Made by a program: the position numbers and the translations under genes | Shown here: positions 7,723 through 15,849 of the stretch, one piece after another | Layout of the letters: the number at the start of each line of letters is the position of its first letter | Numbering within the stretch: the first letter of the stretch is position 1 | Notes under the pieces: generated by a model | Database searches by the model: none | The model's input: only the letters and a program-made list of their open reading frames with translations | What the model was told of the DNA's origin: nothing | Virus record (IMG/VR): IMGVR_UViG_3300046804_001488 | Span: 1-35,767 of that record | Source of the DNA: a virus | DNA length: 35,767 nt | Reading direction: 5' to 3' (one strand)

Positions 7723-8061
7723 ATGCAAACCTTATATGTGACAAACAAATGGGAAAAACCCATTACGTTTTCCTACGCTTACAAGCCGTATACCTTCCCC
7801 GTAGGGCAGACGGTTGAAGCTCCAGAGGATGCGGTTTGTCACATATTTGGTCATGGTGACCCCGATAAAGAACAATACATGGCGAGGCTTGCTTTGATTA
7901 AGACAAAGAACGACATTCCCGAAGGATTGAAGATTTTGTCTAAGATTGAAATCTCTGATAAGCCTCCTGTGCAGAACCACTTGTTATCCCCGGTGGTTGA
8001 GCGAGTACCCCTTCCTGCCAAACGGGTTGGGGGAAAAGTCAACACACAAAACGATGGATAA
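7723..8061 (+). CDS. Hypothetical head-tail region protein (112 aa)
   Basis: The protein opens MQTLYVTNKWEKPITFSYAY, then FPVGQTVEAPEDAVCHIFGH, and later DKEQYMARLALIKTKNDIPE. Similar small proteins occur between capsid and adaptor genes in uncultured podophages, but I cannot name a family. The C-terminus is basic and Pro-rich. It sits between the beta proteins and the adaptor with gaps of only three bases. Confidence 0.7.
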   Translation: MQTLYVTNKWEKPITFSYAYKPYTFPVGQTVEAPEDAVCHIFGHGDPDKEQYMARLALIKTKNDIPEGLKILSKIEISDKPPVQNHLLSPVVERVPLPAKRVGGKVNTQNDG

Positions 8062-8064
8062 CGC

Positions 8065-8913
8065 ATGGCTCAAACACTCCAAGGCTATATCACGCAAGTT
8101 AGATATTTGCTGCATGACGCACAAGCTAACTTTTACACTAATGACCAGTTAATTGGTTATATCAATGGTGCGCGTGAGCGTGTCGTGCGCGACACAGGGT
8201 GTCTGAGAACAATCCAAACTTCCCAAACCCCATGCACCCCCGTAGCGGGTGGAAGCAACCCAGTTATCTGGTCTGCTGGTTTGAGCGTAGCGACTGATAG
8301 CTACGTCTTTTCTAACATCTATATTTACAAAGTTGTAAGTGGTGGTGTGCTTGGCACAACCTCGCCCCCTTACCCGTCAGCCAACAATGTCTATCCACCG
8401 ACAACAACTTTCACCGATGGCACGGCTACTTTGCAGTATGCAGGACCGTGTGAGGTCATTAACTTCTCTTGTTTGCCATCTGGCTTGCAAACGCTAGACA
8501 TCATCAACATCAATCTGTATTGGGGTAACTCTCGGATACCCTTACGTTACTTGCCTTGGTCTGACTTTAATGCCCAGTTGCGTTATTGGCAAAACAATGT
8601 GCAAAGACCTATTTGCTTTAGCATCTATGGTCAGTCTCAAATTTATGTCGGACCAGTCCCAGACCAAGCCTATGTGATTGACTTGGACACGGTTATTCTG
8701 CCAACAACTATGGTCAATCTGGCTGATACAGATACCATTATTGACCCTTACGATACTGTTGTTCAGTTCTATGCGGCTCACCTAGCCAAGTATTACGAAC
8801 AATCGTTTGGTGAAGCTGAAATCTACTTGCAGCAGTACAAGCAGAAAACTCAAGCGGTGTTGGCATCTGTATTTACTAGAAGGATACCAACCCCGTACTC
8901 AACCCCGTTCTAA
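8065..8913 (+). CDS. Head-tail adaptor / connector protein
   Basis: This is a 282-residue protein whose N-terminus, QGYITQVRYLLHDAQANFYT then DQLIGYINGARERVVRDTGC, is the helical pattern of P22 gp4-like adaptors that bind under the portal ring. The C-terminal half returns to helices (VVQFYAAHLAKYYEQSFGEA) after a beta-rich middle. The order portal, capsid, adaptor, large tail protein is the podovirus arrangement. The adaptor call is by pattern and position. Confidence 0.7.
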   Translation: MAQTLQGYITQVRYLLHDAQANFYTNDQLIGYINGARERVVRDTGCLRTIQTSQTPCTPVAGGSNPVIWSAGLSVATDSYVFSNIYIYKVVSGGVLGTTSPPYPSANNVYPPTTTFTDGTATLQYAGPCEVINFSCLPSGLQTLDIININLYWGNSRIPLRYLPWSDFNAQLRYWQNNVQRPICFSIYGQSQIYVGPVPDQAYVIDLDTVILPTTMVNLADTDTIIDPYDTVVQFYAAHLAKYYEQSFGEAEIYLQQYKQKTQAVLASVFTRRIPTPYSTPF

Positions 8914-8916
8914 GAC

Positions 8917-10893
8917 ATGGCAGCCGCAGAGCAGAAAAAGTCCTACGAGGTTGTCAAGCAGTTCAAGGGTGTTAACACCAAGGCGAACAGAACGGCTATT
9001 GGGGATGACGAGTTTTACTGGCTTGAGAACGCCATGCCTATTGGCTACGGCAACCTCAAGATTACGCCTACCTACTCCAATGTCGGTAGCGTCACTTTCT
9101 CTAATACCGTTTCTTACTACGCATCAGCCAATATTGGCTTGATTGACTATTTGATTGCGTTTGAGGCAGATGGCTCGGCTGAGTATGTCAGGCTAGACAC
9201 CAATGCCAAGGGAACGATAGGGGTGGCAGGGACGTTTAGCTCTAGTGGAGTCAACATCTCCCAATGGAAGAATGACAGAATTTTAATTGCTGACCCTGCC
9301 AAGGGCTATTTTACTTGGGATGGCACGAACCTTATCTTCATTGGTTCTGTTGGGCAGATAGGTATTGTGCAAGGTGGTTCTGGCTTTACATCAGCGCCAG
9401 CAGTTGTTATCTCTGCTCCGAACAATGCAAATGGTGTGCAAGCCACGGCTGTTGCTACCATTACGGCTAATGCAGTCTCTTCTATCACGATTACAGAAGC
9501 TGGTACGGGTTACAACGCTTCTCCTACCGTTACTTTTGTGGGTGGCGGTGGTTCTGGTGCTAATGCAGTAGCAGGGATTACGACCTTTGTAACTGGAACA
9601 GTCTCTGTTTTGGTGACCAATGGTGGAACAGGCTACACCAATGCGTCTAACTTGGTTGTCACCATTAGCGGTGGTGGCGGTGCAAATGCAACTGCTCAAG
9701 GCATAGTCTCTGGCGGTATCGTTACCCAAGTCGTGATGACTAATGGTGGAAGTGGCTATACCAACTCCTCTAATATCTCGGTGAGTATTACAGGCGGTGG
9801 TGGGTCTAATGCTACGGCTAAAGCCATCATCAACTCTGAGCCATGCGTAGGGATTCAATCTTTCTCAGGGCGCGTTTGGATAGCCAATGGGCGCACGGTC
9901 AGCTATACAGGGGCAGGGTCATATAGCGACTTCACTAGCATCTCTGCTGGACAAGTCACCTTAACTGACGCTACCTTGCATGGCAACATTGTTCAGTTAG
10001 TGTCTGCTAACAACTTCCTCTATATCTTTGGAGATGACTCTATCAACGTCTTCTCGGATGTGAGGGTGACCAATGCTGGCACTACGCTCTTTACAAACAC
10101 TAACGTGAGTGCGTCTGTCGGCACAAAGTTGCAAAACGCTATTTACCCGTATTTCCGCTCTGTTTTGTTTATGAACAACTATGGCGTGTATGCGCTAGTA
10201 GGTTCTACGACAACCAAGATTTCTGATAGCCTAGATGGGGTTTTCCCTTACATTGACTTTACTGCCCCAGTTTATGCGGGTCAGGTCTTGTTGAACAACA
10301 TTTTGTGCGCTGCCTTCAATTTCAAATATACGGGTGGTCAGGGAACATCTAGTTCTAGTCGGTATATCCAAGCCATCTTCTTTGAGAAAAAGTGGTTCTT
10401 CACAAGTGCTAGTAACAATTTGGCTTACATAGCTTCTGCGCCATTGGGTGGCAGGATTAATCTGTATGGGTCTGATGGAAACTCTTGTGTGCGTCTGTAT
10501 GCGGATACAAGTTCTGCGATTAACAGTTATGTGCAGACTTCATTAAACCCTATGAAAGACCCAATACGCACTAAGCAAGCCTTGAAGGTGGGTATTGAGG
10601 CTACGCTGACAAATGCAACGCAGTTGACGGTGACGGTTGACTCTGAGACAGGGCAAAGCACACCAGTCCTACTTGGAGAATTAATAAGTTGGATTAATAA
10701 TCTGAGTAATGTCATTACTTGGGTAAACAACAGTAGTGCAACAATAGGTTGGTTTGGCGGTGGCGGGTATACCCTATACAAGACAGATGCTCGGCAATGG
10801 GGTAAGTATCTGGGTATGACGGTGACATCGACTGGTCCTAATTTTGTAATTAACGGGTTCGAATACGAACATGAATTGAGAGTGAGGTTCTAA
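8917..10893 (+). CDS. Large tail protein, putative tail nozzle, with inserted Gly-rich repeats
   Basis: The 658-residue protein starts with VVKQFKGVNTKANRTAIGDD and FYWLENAMPIGYGNLKITP, the opening common to podophage nozzle or P22 gp10-like tail proteins. The C-terminus (FVINGFEYEHELRVRF) also matches that group, and the region around 380-560 is beta-propeller-like. Residues about 150-305 are an insertion of glycine-rich repeats (see 9361-9837). It probably forms the tail tube tip below the adaptor. It lies four bases after the adaptor gene and ends where the fibre gene starts. Confidence 0.7.
   Translation: MAAAEQKKSYEVVKQFKGVNTKANRTAIGDDEFYWLENAMPIGYGNLKITPTYSNVGSVTFSNTVSYYASANIGLIDYLIAFEADGSAEYVRLDTNAKGTIGVAGTFSSSGVNISQWKNDRILIADPAKGYFTWDGTNLIFIGSVGQIGIVQGGSGFTSAPAVVISAPNNANGVQATAVATITANAVSSITITEAGTGYNASPTVTFVGGGGSGANAVAGITTFVTGTVSVLVTNGGTGYTNASNLVVTISGGGGANATAQGIVSGGIVTQVVMTNGGSGYTNSSNISVSITGGGGSNATAKAIINSEPCVGIQSFSGRVWIANGRTVSYTGAGSYSDFTSISAGQVTLTDATLHGNIVQLVSANNFLYIFGDDSINVFSDVRVTNAGTTLFTNTNVSASVGTKLQNAIYPYFRSVLFMNNYGVYALVGSTTTKISDSLDGVFPYIDFTAPVYAGQVLLNNILCAAFNFKYTGGQGTSSSSRYIQAIFFEKKWFFTSASNNLAYIASAPLGGRINLYGSDGNSCVRLYADTSSAINSYVQTSLNPMKDPIRTKQALKVGIEATLTNATQLTVTVDSETGQSTPVLLGELISWINNLSNVITWVNNSSATIGWFGGGGYTLYKTDARQWGKYLGMTVTSTGPNFVINGFEYEHELRVRF
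9361..9837 (+). repeat. Four imperfect Gly-rich coding repeats in the tail protein
   Basis: The protein repeats a unit of about 35-45 residues with the pattern V-x-x-GG-(S/T)-G-(F/Y)-T then V-x-I-S-GGGG-(A/S)-N-A. Visible copies are IVQGGSGFTSAPAVVISAP, ITEAGTGYNASPTVTFVGGG, VTNGGTGYTNASNLVVTISG and MTNGGSGYTNSSNISVSITG. The last two are closest, implying recent duplication. Such repeats are seen in phage surface proteins and usually form small beta modules. Confidence 0.75.
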
Positions 10894-11676
10894 ATGGCAG
10901 TTCCGTATACATTTGGTTCAGCTACGGCAAGTATTCCTTTGTCGCAGTTGGACTCTAACTTTGCAACAACCATAACGCTTGGCAACACGGCTATTCAATT
11001 AGGTAACACAGTTACTACATTGAATAACATGACTTTGGCTAATGTCACAGTTTCTAGCGTAGCAACTCCAATAACCGTGGCTGAAGGCGGTACAGGATTA
11101 ACGTCTATTCCACATACAGTAACTGTTTTATTAAGTGGTTCTGGAACATATACAACTCCTGCTAACTGTAAAGCTCTTTGGGTTCGTATGGTTGGTGGAG
11201 GTGGTGGAGGAGGCTCATATACTGGAGATGGAGCAAATGGTGGTAATACTACTTTTGGCTCATCATTTTTGACAGCTAATGGAGGAACTGGTGGAGTAGG
11301 AATTACTCCTCAAGCAAATGGTGGTACTGCTTCTGGTGGAGATATCAACATTACTGGAGCATCTGGAGCATCTGGAGGATACCTAACTCTTTTAGGTGGC
11401 AATGGAGGTTCTTCTCCATTTGGCGGTGCGGCATCCGGAGGAAACCCAAATTACACAGTTGGAGGCGGGGCATCAAGTAATAGTGGCTCTGGCGGTGGAG
11501 GAGGCTCATCTGTTCAAGGTCGTAATGGGGGAAATTCTGGTGCGTATGCAGAAAAATATATTTCTTCTCCAAACGCAACATATTCTTATGCGGTCGGTGC
11601 TGGTGGTGCTGGTGGAACTACTTATGGTGGCAATGGGGCTGCTGGCTTAATTATTATTTTTGAATACTACGTTTGA
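10894..11676 (+). CDS. Tail fibre protein with polyglycine-rich domain
   Basis: The 260-residue protein begins with a short virion-anchoring segment (IPLSQLDSNFATTITLGNTA) and the linker ITVAEGGTGLTSIPHTVTVL. It then carries TYTTPANCKALWVRMVGGGG and a glycine-rich stretch to the end, near residue 260. This matches the glycine-rich fold of receptor-binding adhesins such as the S16 gp38 type. Base use changes at about 11100: GGA codons and A/T at third positions become common, unlike the flanking genes. It is probably an exchangeable receptor-binding module. Confidence 0.75.
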   Translation: MAVPYTFGSATASIPLSQLDSNFATTITLGNTAIQLGNTVTTLNNMTLANVTVSSVATPITVAEGGTGLTSIPHTVTVLLSGSGTYTTPANCKALWVRMVGGGGGGGSYTGDGANGGNTTFGSSFLTANGGTGGVGITPQANGGTASGGDINITGASGASGGYLTLLGGNGGSSPFGGAASGGNPNYTVGGGASSNSGSGGGGGSSVQGRNGGNSGAYAEKYISSPNATYSYAVGAGGAGGTTYGGNGAAGLIIIFEYYV

Positions 11677-11684
11677 GGTGTTAG

Positions 11685-11888
11685 ATGATTAAATGTGCAA
11701 TTGTCAAAAATGGTGTTGTTGTCAATATTATTGAATATGATGAAGTGCCTCAAGGAACTCCTCCCGGATTGGATGAAGGTTGTGTAGCGATTGCTAGTGA
11801 TGTCGCTAGTACTGGATGGACATATTCAAATGGAGAATTTACAAATCCTGTGCCATTTGTTTCTTCAATAGAAACTTTAGGGACTTAA
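11685..11888 (+). CDS. Small fibre-associated protein (67 aa)
   Basis: The protein reads MIKCAIVKNGVVVNIIEYDE then GCVAIASDVASTGWTYSNGE, a pattern I associate with small proteins encoded just after phage fibre genes and sometimes called fibre-assembly or cap proteins. It has GAGGTGTTAG as a leader. It shares the A/T-rich base use of the preceding glycine-rich domain, so the two may have moved together. Confidence 0.65.
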   Translation: MIKCAIVKNGVVVNIIEYDEVPQGTPPGLDEGCVAIASDVASTGWTYSNGEFTNPVPFVSSIETLGT

Positions 11889-11890
11889 TC

Positions 11891-12220
11891 ATGGGACTTA
11901 ATGCCTTTACCAAAACTGGCAACACCGTTGCATTTGTTGCGAATGTAGCTGCGCCAACGGCTGTTCAATGCTTGTCCACTACGCTTGGTGGCAACCAATA
12001 CCGCATCATTAATTCTGGTTCTGTAACCGTATTTATGGGTTATGGCACAAGTGCTAGTGATGCTTCTAACAATGCTGCTGTGGTGACTACAACTGGAGCA
12101 TCTTTCCCGTTGCTTGCTGGAACGGATGAGATATTGACTTTTGTGCCAAACGCATACTTTACGGGCATTACATCTAGTGGCACGGCTACTATCTATGTGA
12201 CTCCCGGAGATGGGATGTAA
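11891..12220 (+). CDS. Beta-rich virion protein (109 aa), paralogue of the 20071 gene
   Basis: The start is the ATG at 11891, just after the previous stop; a longer ORF in the same frame reaches back over the previous gene and is not used. The protein is Thr/Ser/Gly-rich with NQYRIINSGSVTVFMGYGTS and ends ATIYVTPGDGM. The NQY segment and the YVTPGDGM ending recur in the protein at 20071 (NQYLVVS, YITPGEGL), so they are likely paralogues. It may be a fibre-tip or decoration domain. Confidence 0.7.
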   Translation: MGLNAFTKTGNTVAFVANVAAPTAVQCLSTTLGGNQYRIINSGSVTVFMGYGTSASDASNNAAVVTTTGASFPLLAGTDEILTFVPNAYFTGITSSGTATIYVTPGDGM

Positions 12221-12222
12221 TC

Positions 12223-12978
12223 ATGCTAAAAACAGTCAGCTCAGTCACAAATGCTATTGGCGCTCTTAACTATAAGGGAACTTGGAACGCATCTACAAAT
12301 GACCCTGCTCTCTCCTCTGGAGTTGGAACAAAGGGTGATTACTATGTTGTGTCTGTTGCTGGCTCAACCAACCTTGATGGCACAACGCTTTGGGGTGTCG
12401 GAGATTGGGCTGTATTTAATGGGTCTATTTGGCAAAAAGTAGATGGTGGAGACACTAGTGCTATTACAAGTCTGACGGTGACCACATTAACAGGCTATAT
12501 GTATGCCAATAACACTAGTCCAGTTACGGCATCTACAACCATTCCCGTAGCGAGTGTTACAGGCGCTGTGCCAAACACGGTCAATGTGTTGGCTGGTACA
12601 GGAATGTCTGGTGGGGGTGCGTTAACAGGCAATGTCACCTTAAATTTAGCAAACACGGCTGTGGCTGCTGGCACTTATGGAACTGCAAGCCAAGTCTCTC
12701 AGGTAACTGTTGATGCACAGGGCAGAATCACTAGTGCATCTAATGTAGCCATAGCCATTTCTAACTCTGCGGTGTCAGGTCTTGGCACTATGTCTACGCA
12801 AAACGCCAATGCAGTAGCTATTACTGGTGGAAATGTCACGGCTAACGTAGCGGTGACAAATACAACGGCAGCCAATGCAACTTATCAAACCGCTAGTCTT
12901 CCGCTAGTTCCTGCTGGATTTATTCAAATTGCTTTGGCTAACTCTACTGTTGTCAAAGTTCCTTACTACGCTTCTTAG
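12223..12978 (+). CDS. Tail fibre protein
   Basis: The 251-residue protein contains two modules widespread in phage fibres: LNYKGTWNASTNDPALSSGV with GTKGDYYVVSVAG and VGDWAVFNGSIWQKV near the N-terminus, and GGALTGNVTLNLANTAVAAG with VSQVTVDAQGRITSASNVAI in the middle. The remainder is Asn/Thr/Ala-rich beta-helix-like sequence. It is the last gene of the fibre cassette and is probably trimeric and surface exposed, binding the host or a partner fibre. Confidence 0.75.
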   Translation: MLKTVSSVTNAIGALNYKGTWNASTNDPALSSGVGTKGDYYVVSVAGSTNLDGTTLWGVGDWAVFNGSIWQKVDGGDTSAITSLTVTTLTGYMYANNTSPVTASTTIPVASVTGAVPNTVNVLAGTGMSGGGALTGNVTLNLANTAVAAGTYGTASQVSQVTVDAQGRITSASNVAIAISNSAVSGLGTMSTQNANAVAITGGNVTANVAVTNTTAANATYQTASLPLVPAGFIQIALANSTVVKVPYYAS

Positions 12979-12980
12979 AC

Positions 12981-13202
12981 ATGGATAACCAACAATTATT
13001 CAATCTTGTAGTCTCTACGGCAGGGTTTCTTGCCGTATTTGTCTTTTATCAAGTCATGCAAAGACTGCAAAGACTAGAGGACTCAAAAGAGAATTTGCCA
13101 AAGGAATTTGTGCAAAAGGATGATTACAGGGAAGATATTAAGGAAGTCAAAGACATCTTGAAGCAGATATTTGACAAGCTAGATGGGAAGGCAGATAAGT
13201 AA
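12981..13202 (+). CDS. Small membrane-anchored coiled-coil protein (73 aa)
   Basis: An N-terminal hydrophobic helix (LFNLVVSTAGFLAVFVFYQV, about residues 6-26) is followed by a charged coiled coil rich in Lys/Asp/Glu to the end (VKDILKQIFDKLDGKADK). This topology occurs in inner-membrane spanins and other small phage membrane proteins. Its place after the fibres, far from the lysis genes, makes a virion or infection-stage role equally possible. The stop overlaps the next start by two bases. Confidence 0.7.
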   Translation: MDNQQLFNLVVSTAGFLAVFVFYQVMQRLQRLEDSKENLPKEFVQKDDYREDIKEVKDILKQIFDKLDGKADK

Positions 13203-13543
13203 TGGACTTTGATACCTTGTCTACCGTTGAGTATGGAGACAATGACTCTTTACAGCAGTTTTTGTTTGAGAATGGCTTACAACACAAGTTATTCCAACAA
13301 ACCTTCATGGATGCTGGCATAAGTGTGCCAGTTTTCCCTTTAATTGACGCTGATACGGCTAATTTAGATGACTGGTTATTGGCTCATCAGGTCGAGCATC
13401 AGTCGTTTGCAGGGCTACTTGGACTCAATAATCCATTCAATATGTTAGATGTTGACTTCAATAATGAGTCAGATTTCTATGACTGGTTGGCTAGTCATTT
13501 GTACATCCATCAGCAGATAGCTGCGTCCTTGGGAGTTTCTTAA
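13202..13543 (+). CDS. Hypothetical acidic protein with internal repeat (113 aa)
   Basis: This very acidic protein has two related segments: DDWLLAHQVEHQSFAGLLGL near residues 58-78 and YDWLASHLYIHQQIAASLGV near the C-terminus. Both read as D/Y-W-L-A-x-H followed by a helix, so an internal duplication is likely. It sits at the head of the candidate ejection-protein block with overlaps at both ends. I recognise it as a recurring podophage hypothetical but cannot assign a function. Confidence 0.7.
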   Translation: MDFDTLSTVEYGDNDSLQQFLFENGLQHKLFQQTFMDAGISVPVFPLIDADTANLDDWLLAHQVEHQSFAGLLGLNNPFNMLDVDFNNESDFYDWLASHLYIHQQIAASLGVS

Positions 13544-13992
13544 TGAATTCAAAACCATTTTCCCCGCCCCAAGAAAAATCAGTTTTTGAGCAAGTCAAGA
13601 AGGAGAGGGGCGAGTCTCCAAAGATGTCTAATTTAGAGATACTGACCAAGAGTTCCGAGGGGAAGATTGACCCTGCAAGACTAGAGGCGGTATTGGCTGA
13701 GACTGTTAGAACGAACCCAAAGGTGCGTGTAATAAGAGCAAACAATTCTTTGTTCATTATTCACAATGATGGCAAGGCTGGCGCAGATGTGCTTATGGAA
13801 ACTGCTGACAAGCCAAGAGAACTAGTAGATAGTATTAAACAGTTTTGCCAAGCAATGAAGGCTGGAAACTTTAAGGCTTTGCGGTTTGATGTGGCTAATC
13901 CTGACATTATTCGTGTCATCAAAATGAGTGGGTTTGAGCCAAAGTTGAGTGGTGTTGGTGGTCAACAAATGTCTGCTGTGGTGGAGCTATAA
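13543..13992 (+). CDS. Hypothetical protein in ejection block (149 aa)
   Basis: The protein has a Pro/Lys-rich N-terminus and a folded part from about residue 30. The C-terminal segment KALRFDVANPDIIRVIKMSG followed by FEPKL resembles the end of an acetyltransferase-like domain, which has been noted in some podophage internal proteins. I do not see a complete acetyl-CoA site, so the family is uncertain. It sits directly before the first ejection-protein candidate. Confidence 0.65.
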   Translation: MNSKPFSPPQEKSVFEQVKKERGESPKMSNLEILTKSSEGKIDPARLEAVLAETVRTNPKVRVIRANNSLFIIHNDGKAGADVLMETADKPRELVDSIKQFCQAMKAGNFKALRFDVANPDIIRVIKMSGFEPKLSGVGGQQMSAVVEL

Positions 13993-14799
13993 ATGTCAAA
14001 ATACGTTAAAAGTAGAACAACGCCTGTTCAACGTGCAATCTCAACCGTTAATAACACGGTTGATGCTATTGCTAGAAACCCTGTTCCTGCTATTGAGGCA
14101 ACGGTTCTAACAGCTGTATTGACTCCTTATTTAGGACCAACTGGGGCAAGCGCGGCTTCCTCTGCTGCGGTTACTTATCTAAATGGTGGAAGTCCTGAGG
14201 ATGCTGCCAAAGCGGGGGCTATCTCTTATGGTTCTGCTACGGTTGCGGAGACTTATGCGCCAGCAGCGCAAAAGCCAGACAACATTGATGTAGGTGGCGG
14301 TTTTAATCCTGCTACGGGAGCTGGTGACCCAACTACGGCTGCTGCTGCGGCTGCTGCGCCAACTGCTGCTGAAAAGTCTGCGGTTCAAAAAGGAACAAGT
14401 AGTGCATTGAGGGCTGCTGACAAGAAGAAGTCAGGAGAAGAGATTTTGGCTGCTGGTCTTATTGGCGGTGCTTCGGGATATGGTGGTACGGCAGTTAGTG
14501 AGGAGTTAGGGCTGACCCCCGGCTCGGCTGCTGACATTGCAACTAAAACTGTTGTTGGTCAATCTATTACAGATTACTTAACGCCAACAAGGTCTGCTCA
14601 GACTGTTGGTGGCGGTGGCTATGTACCGACTAGCGTAACAACGACTGGGGCTGGACAAGCGCCCGGCTCTCAGGCATTAGCTCAAGCATTGCGAATTGGT
14701 GACGCTGGTGCGCCAATATTCGGTGGTGACAAGGAAGACAAGGGTAAACAGTCTGGTTGGAACGTAGAGTCTCTAAGATACATGGGTCAGGAGAGTTAA
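13993..14799 (+). CDS. Putative internal virion / ejection protein 1
   Basis: The 268-residue Ala/Gly/Thr-rich protein has a helical N-terminus (QRAISTVNNTVDAIARNPVP) and a hydrophobic GPTGASAASSAAVTYLNGGS segment. Low-complexity Ala runs follow (ADPTT-type, then AAAAAAAPTAAEKSAVQKGT). This composition is typical of podophage DNA-ejection proteins released into the cell with the genome. It is followed immediately by three larger proteins of the same style. Function is inferred from composition and order. Confidence 0.6.
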   Translation: MSKYVKSRTTPVQRAISTVNNTVDAIARNPVPAIEATVLTAVLTPYLGPTGASAASSAAVTYLNGGSPEDAAKAGAISYGSATVAETYAPAAQKPDNIDVGGGFNPATGAGDPTTAAAAAAAPTAAEKSAVQKGTSSALRAADKKKSGEEILAAGLIGGASGYGGTAVSEELGLTPGSAADIATKTVVGQSITDYLTPTRSAQTVGGGGYVPTSVTTTGAGQAPGSQALAQALRIGDAGAPIFGGDKEDKGKQSGWNVESLRYMGQES

Positions 14800-15849
14800 A
14801 TGAAAAAGATTGCAAAACTGCTCAAAGCAGACATTAACGCTACTAGCGACCTAGCCGAGATAGCGGCTATGCTTGCAAGCAAAGGACGGGGAAAAGACAC
14901 CATCCTTGCTCACATTACTCCTAAAGAAGCCCAGATTCTGAAAGACATGGGTGGCTCTGGCACAACTAACCCTGAGACTGGATTGCTAGAGTTCCAACCT
15001 GACGATAGTGGCTTTGTCATGGACTTTGGCTATGGTCAACCAGAAGATATATCTACTACTCAGGGCGTAAGTCCCGAAACTGGACAGATTTACCAAGTAG
15101 AACCCCCTGCTATGGGCGATATAGCCCCTGTTTCTATTCCCCAAACAAGGGCAGAAACAAGCCAAGCAGCAGACGTAATGTTTGCAGGACCGAGCGCAGG
15201 AGTGCCACAAGGTCAGGCTTTGCCGACTGGTGAGGGCTTTGCTTTCTCACCAACGGGAGCGCCCTATACGGCTAGGGATTTGGCAAGAATATCAACGGAC
15301 AGAGCGCCTATTGAACAACCTCCAACCGCAGTTCCTACGCCCCAAGAAAAATCGTTTTTTGACAAACTCAGTTCTCAGGACATGATTCGCCTTGGATTGG
15401 CTGGCGGTCTAGGTTTGTATGGTGCTGCTCAGGCTAAGAAAGGCGCTGAACAGGCTAGAAAAGCAGCAGAAGAGCAAAAGGCTCTTGGCGCACCTTATCA
15501 AGCCAAAGGCAAGGAATTGGTCAGAGCAGCCGAAGCAGGAGAGCTAACTCCCACAGGACAGCAGTCTTTACAGGCGCTACAAGCCCGTCTAGCACAGGGT
15601 GTAGAGACTAGGGGTGGTGTGGGTGCAGCACAGGCGGCAGCACAGGCTGAAGCGTATCGTCAGCAGTTATTGGCTACTCAGTACAACCTTGGATTGCAAG
15701 TTTCTAATATTGGTGACCAAATTGCTCTTGGTGCTATTAAAACTGGTTTACAGGCTGACCAAGCATTGAACCAAGCAAGCACTAACTTCTATACGAACTT
15801 GGCTGCGATTGGTGCTGGTATTCCAATAGCGAGGTCTACAAATGCCTGA
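14800..15849 (+). CDS. Putative internal virion / ejection protein 2
   Basis: This 349-residue protein has a Gln/Pro-rich first half and a hydrophobic, glycine-rich patch near residues 196-207 (IRLGLAGGLGLYGAAQAKKG). A long Ala/Gln helical region follows (GAEQARKAAEEQKALGAPYQ; AQAAAQAEAYRQQLLATQYN). A glycine-zipper membrane segment with long helices suits a pore or conduit protein ejected into the envelope. The ATG directly follows the previous stop, and the end overlaps the next gene by eight bases. Confidence 0.6.
   Translation: MKKIAKLLKADINATSDLAEIAAMLASKGRGKDTILAHITPKEAQILKDMGGSGTTNPETGLLEFQPDDSGFVMDFGYGQPEDISTTQGVSPETGQIYQVEPPAMGDIAPVSIPQTRAETSQAADVMFAGPSAGVPQGQALPTGEGFAFSPTGAPYTARDLARISTDRAPIEQPPTAVPTPQEKSFFDKLSSQDMIRLGLAGGLGLYGAAQAKKGAEQARKAAEEQKALGAPYQAKGKELVRAAEAGELTPTGQQSLQALQARLAQGVETRGGVGAAQAAAQAEAYRQQLLATQYNLGLQVSNIGDQIALGAIKTGLQADQALNQASTNFYTNLAAIGAGIPIARSTNA

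Noticed and set aside
9391-9858. A 155-residue minus-strand ORF
   Set aside because: It is antisense to the Gly-rich repeats, and its Arg/Cys/Asn bias follows from the repeat bases.
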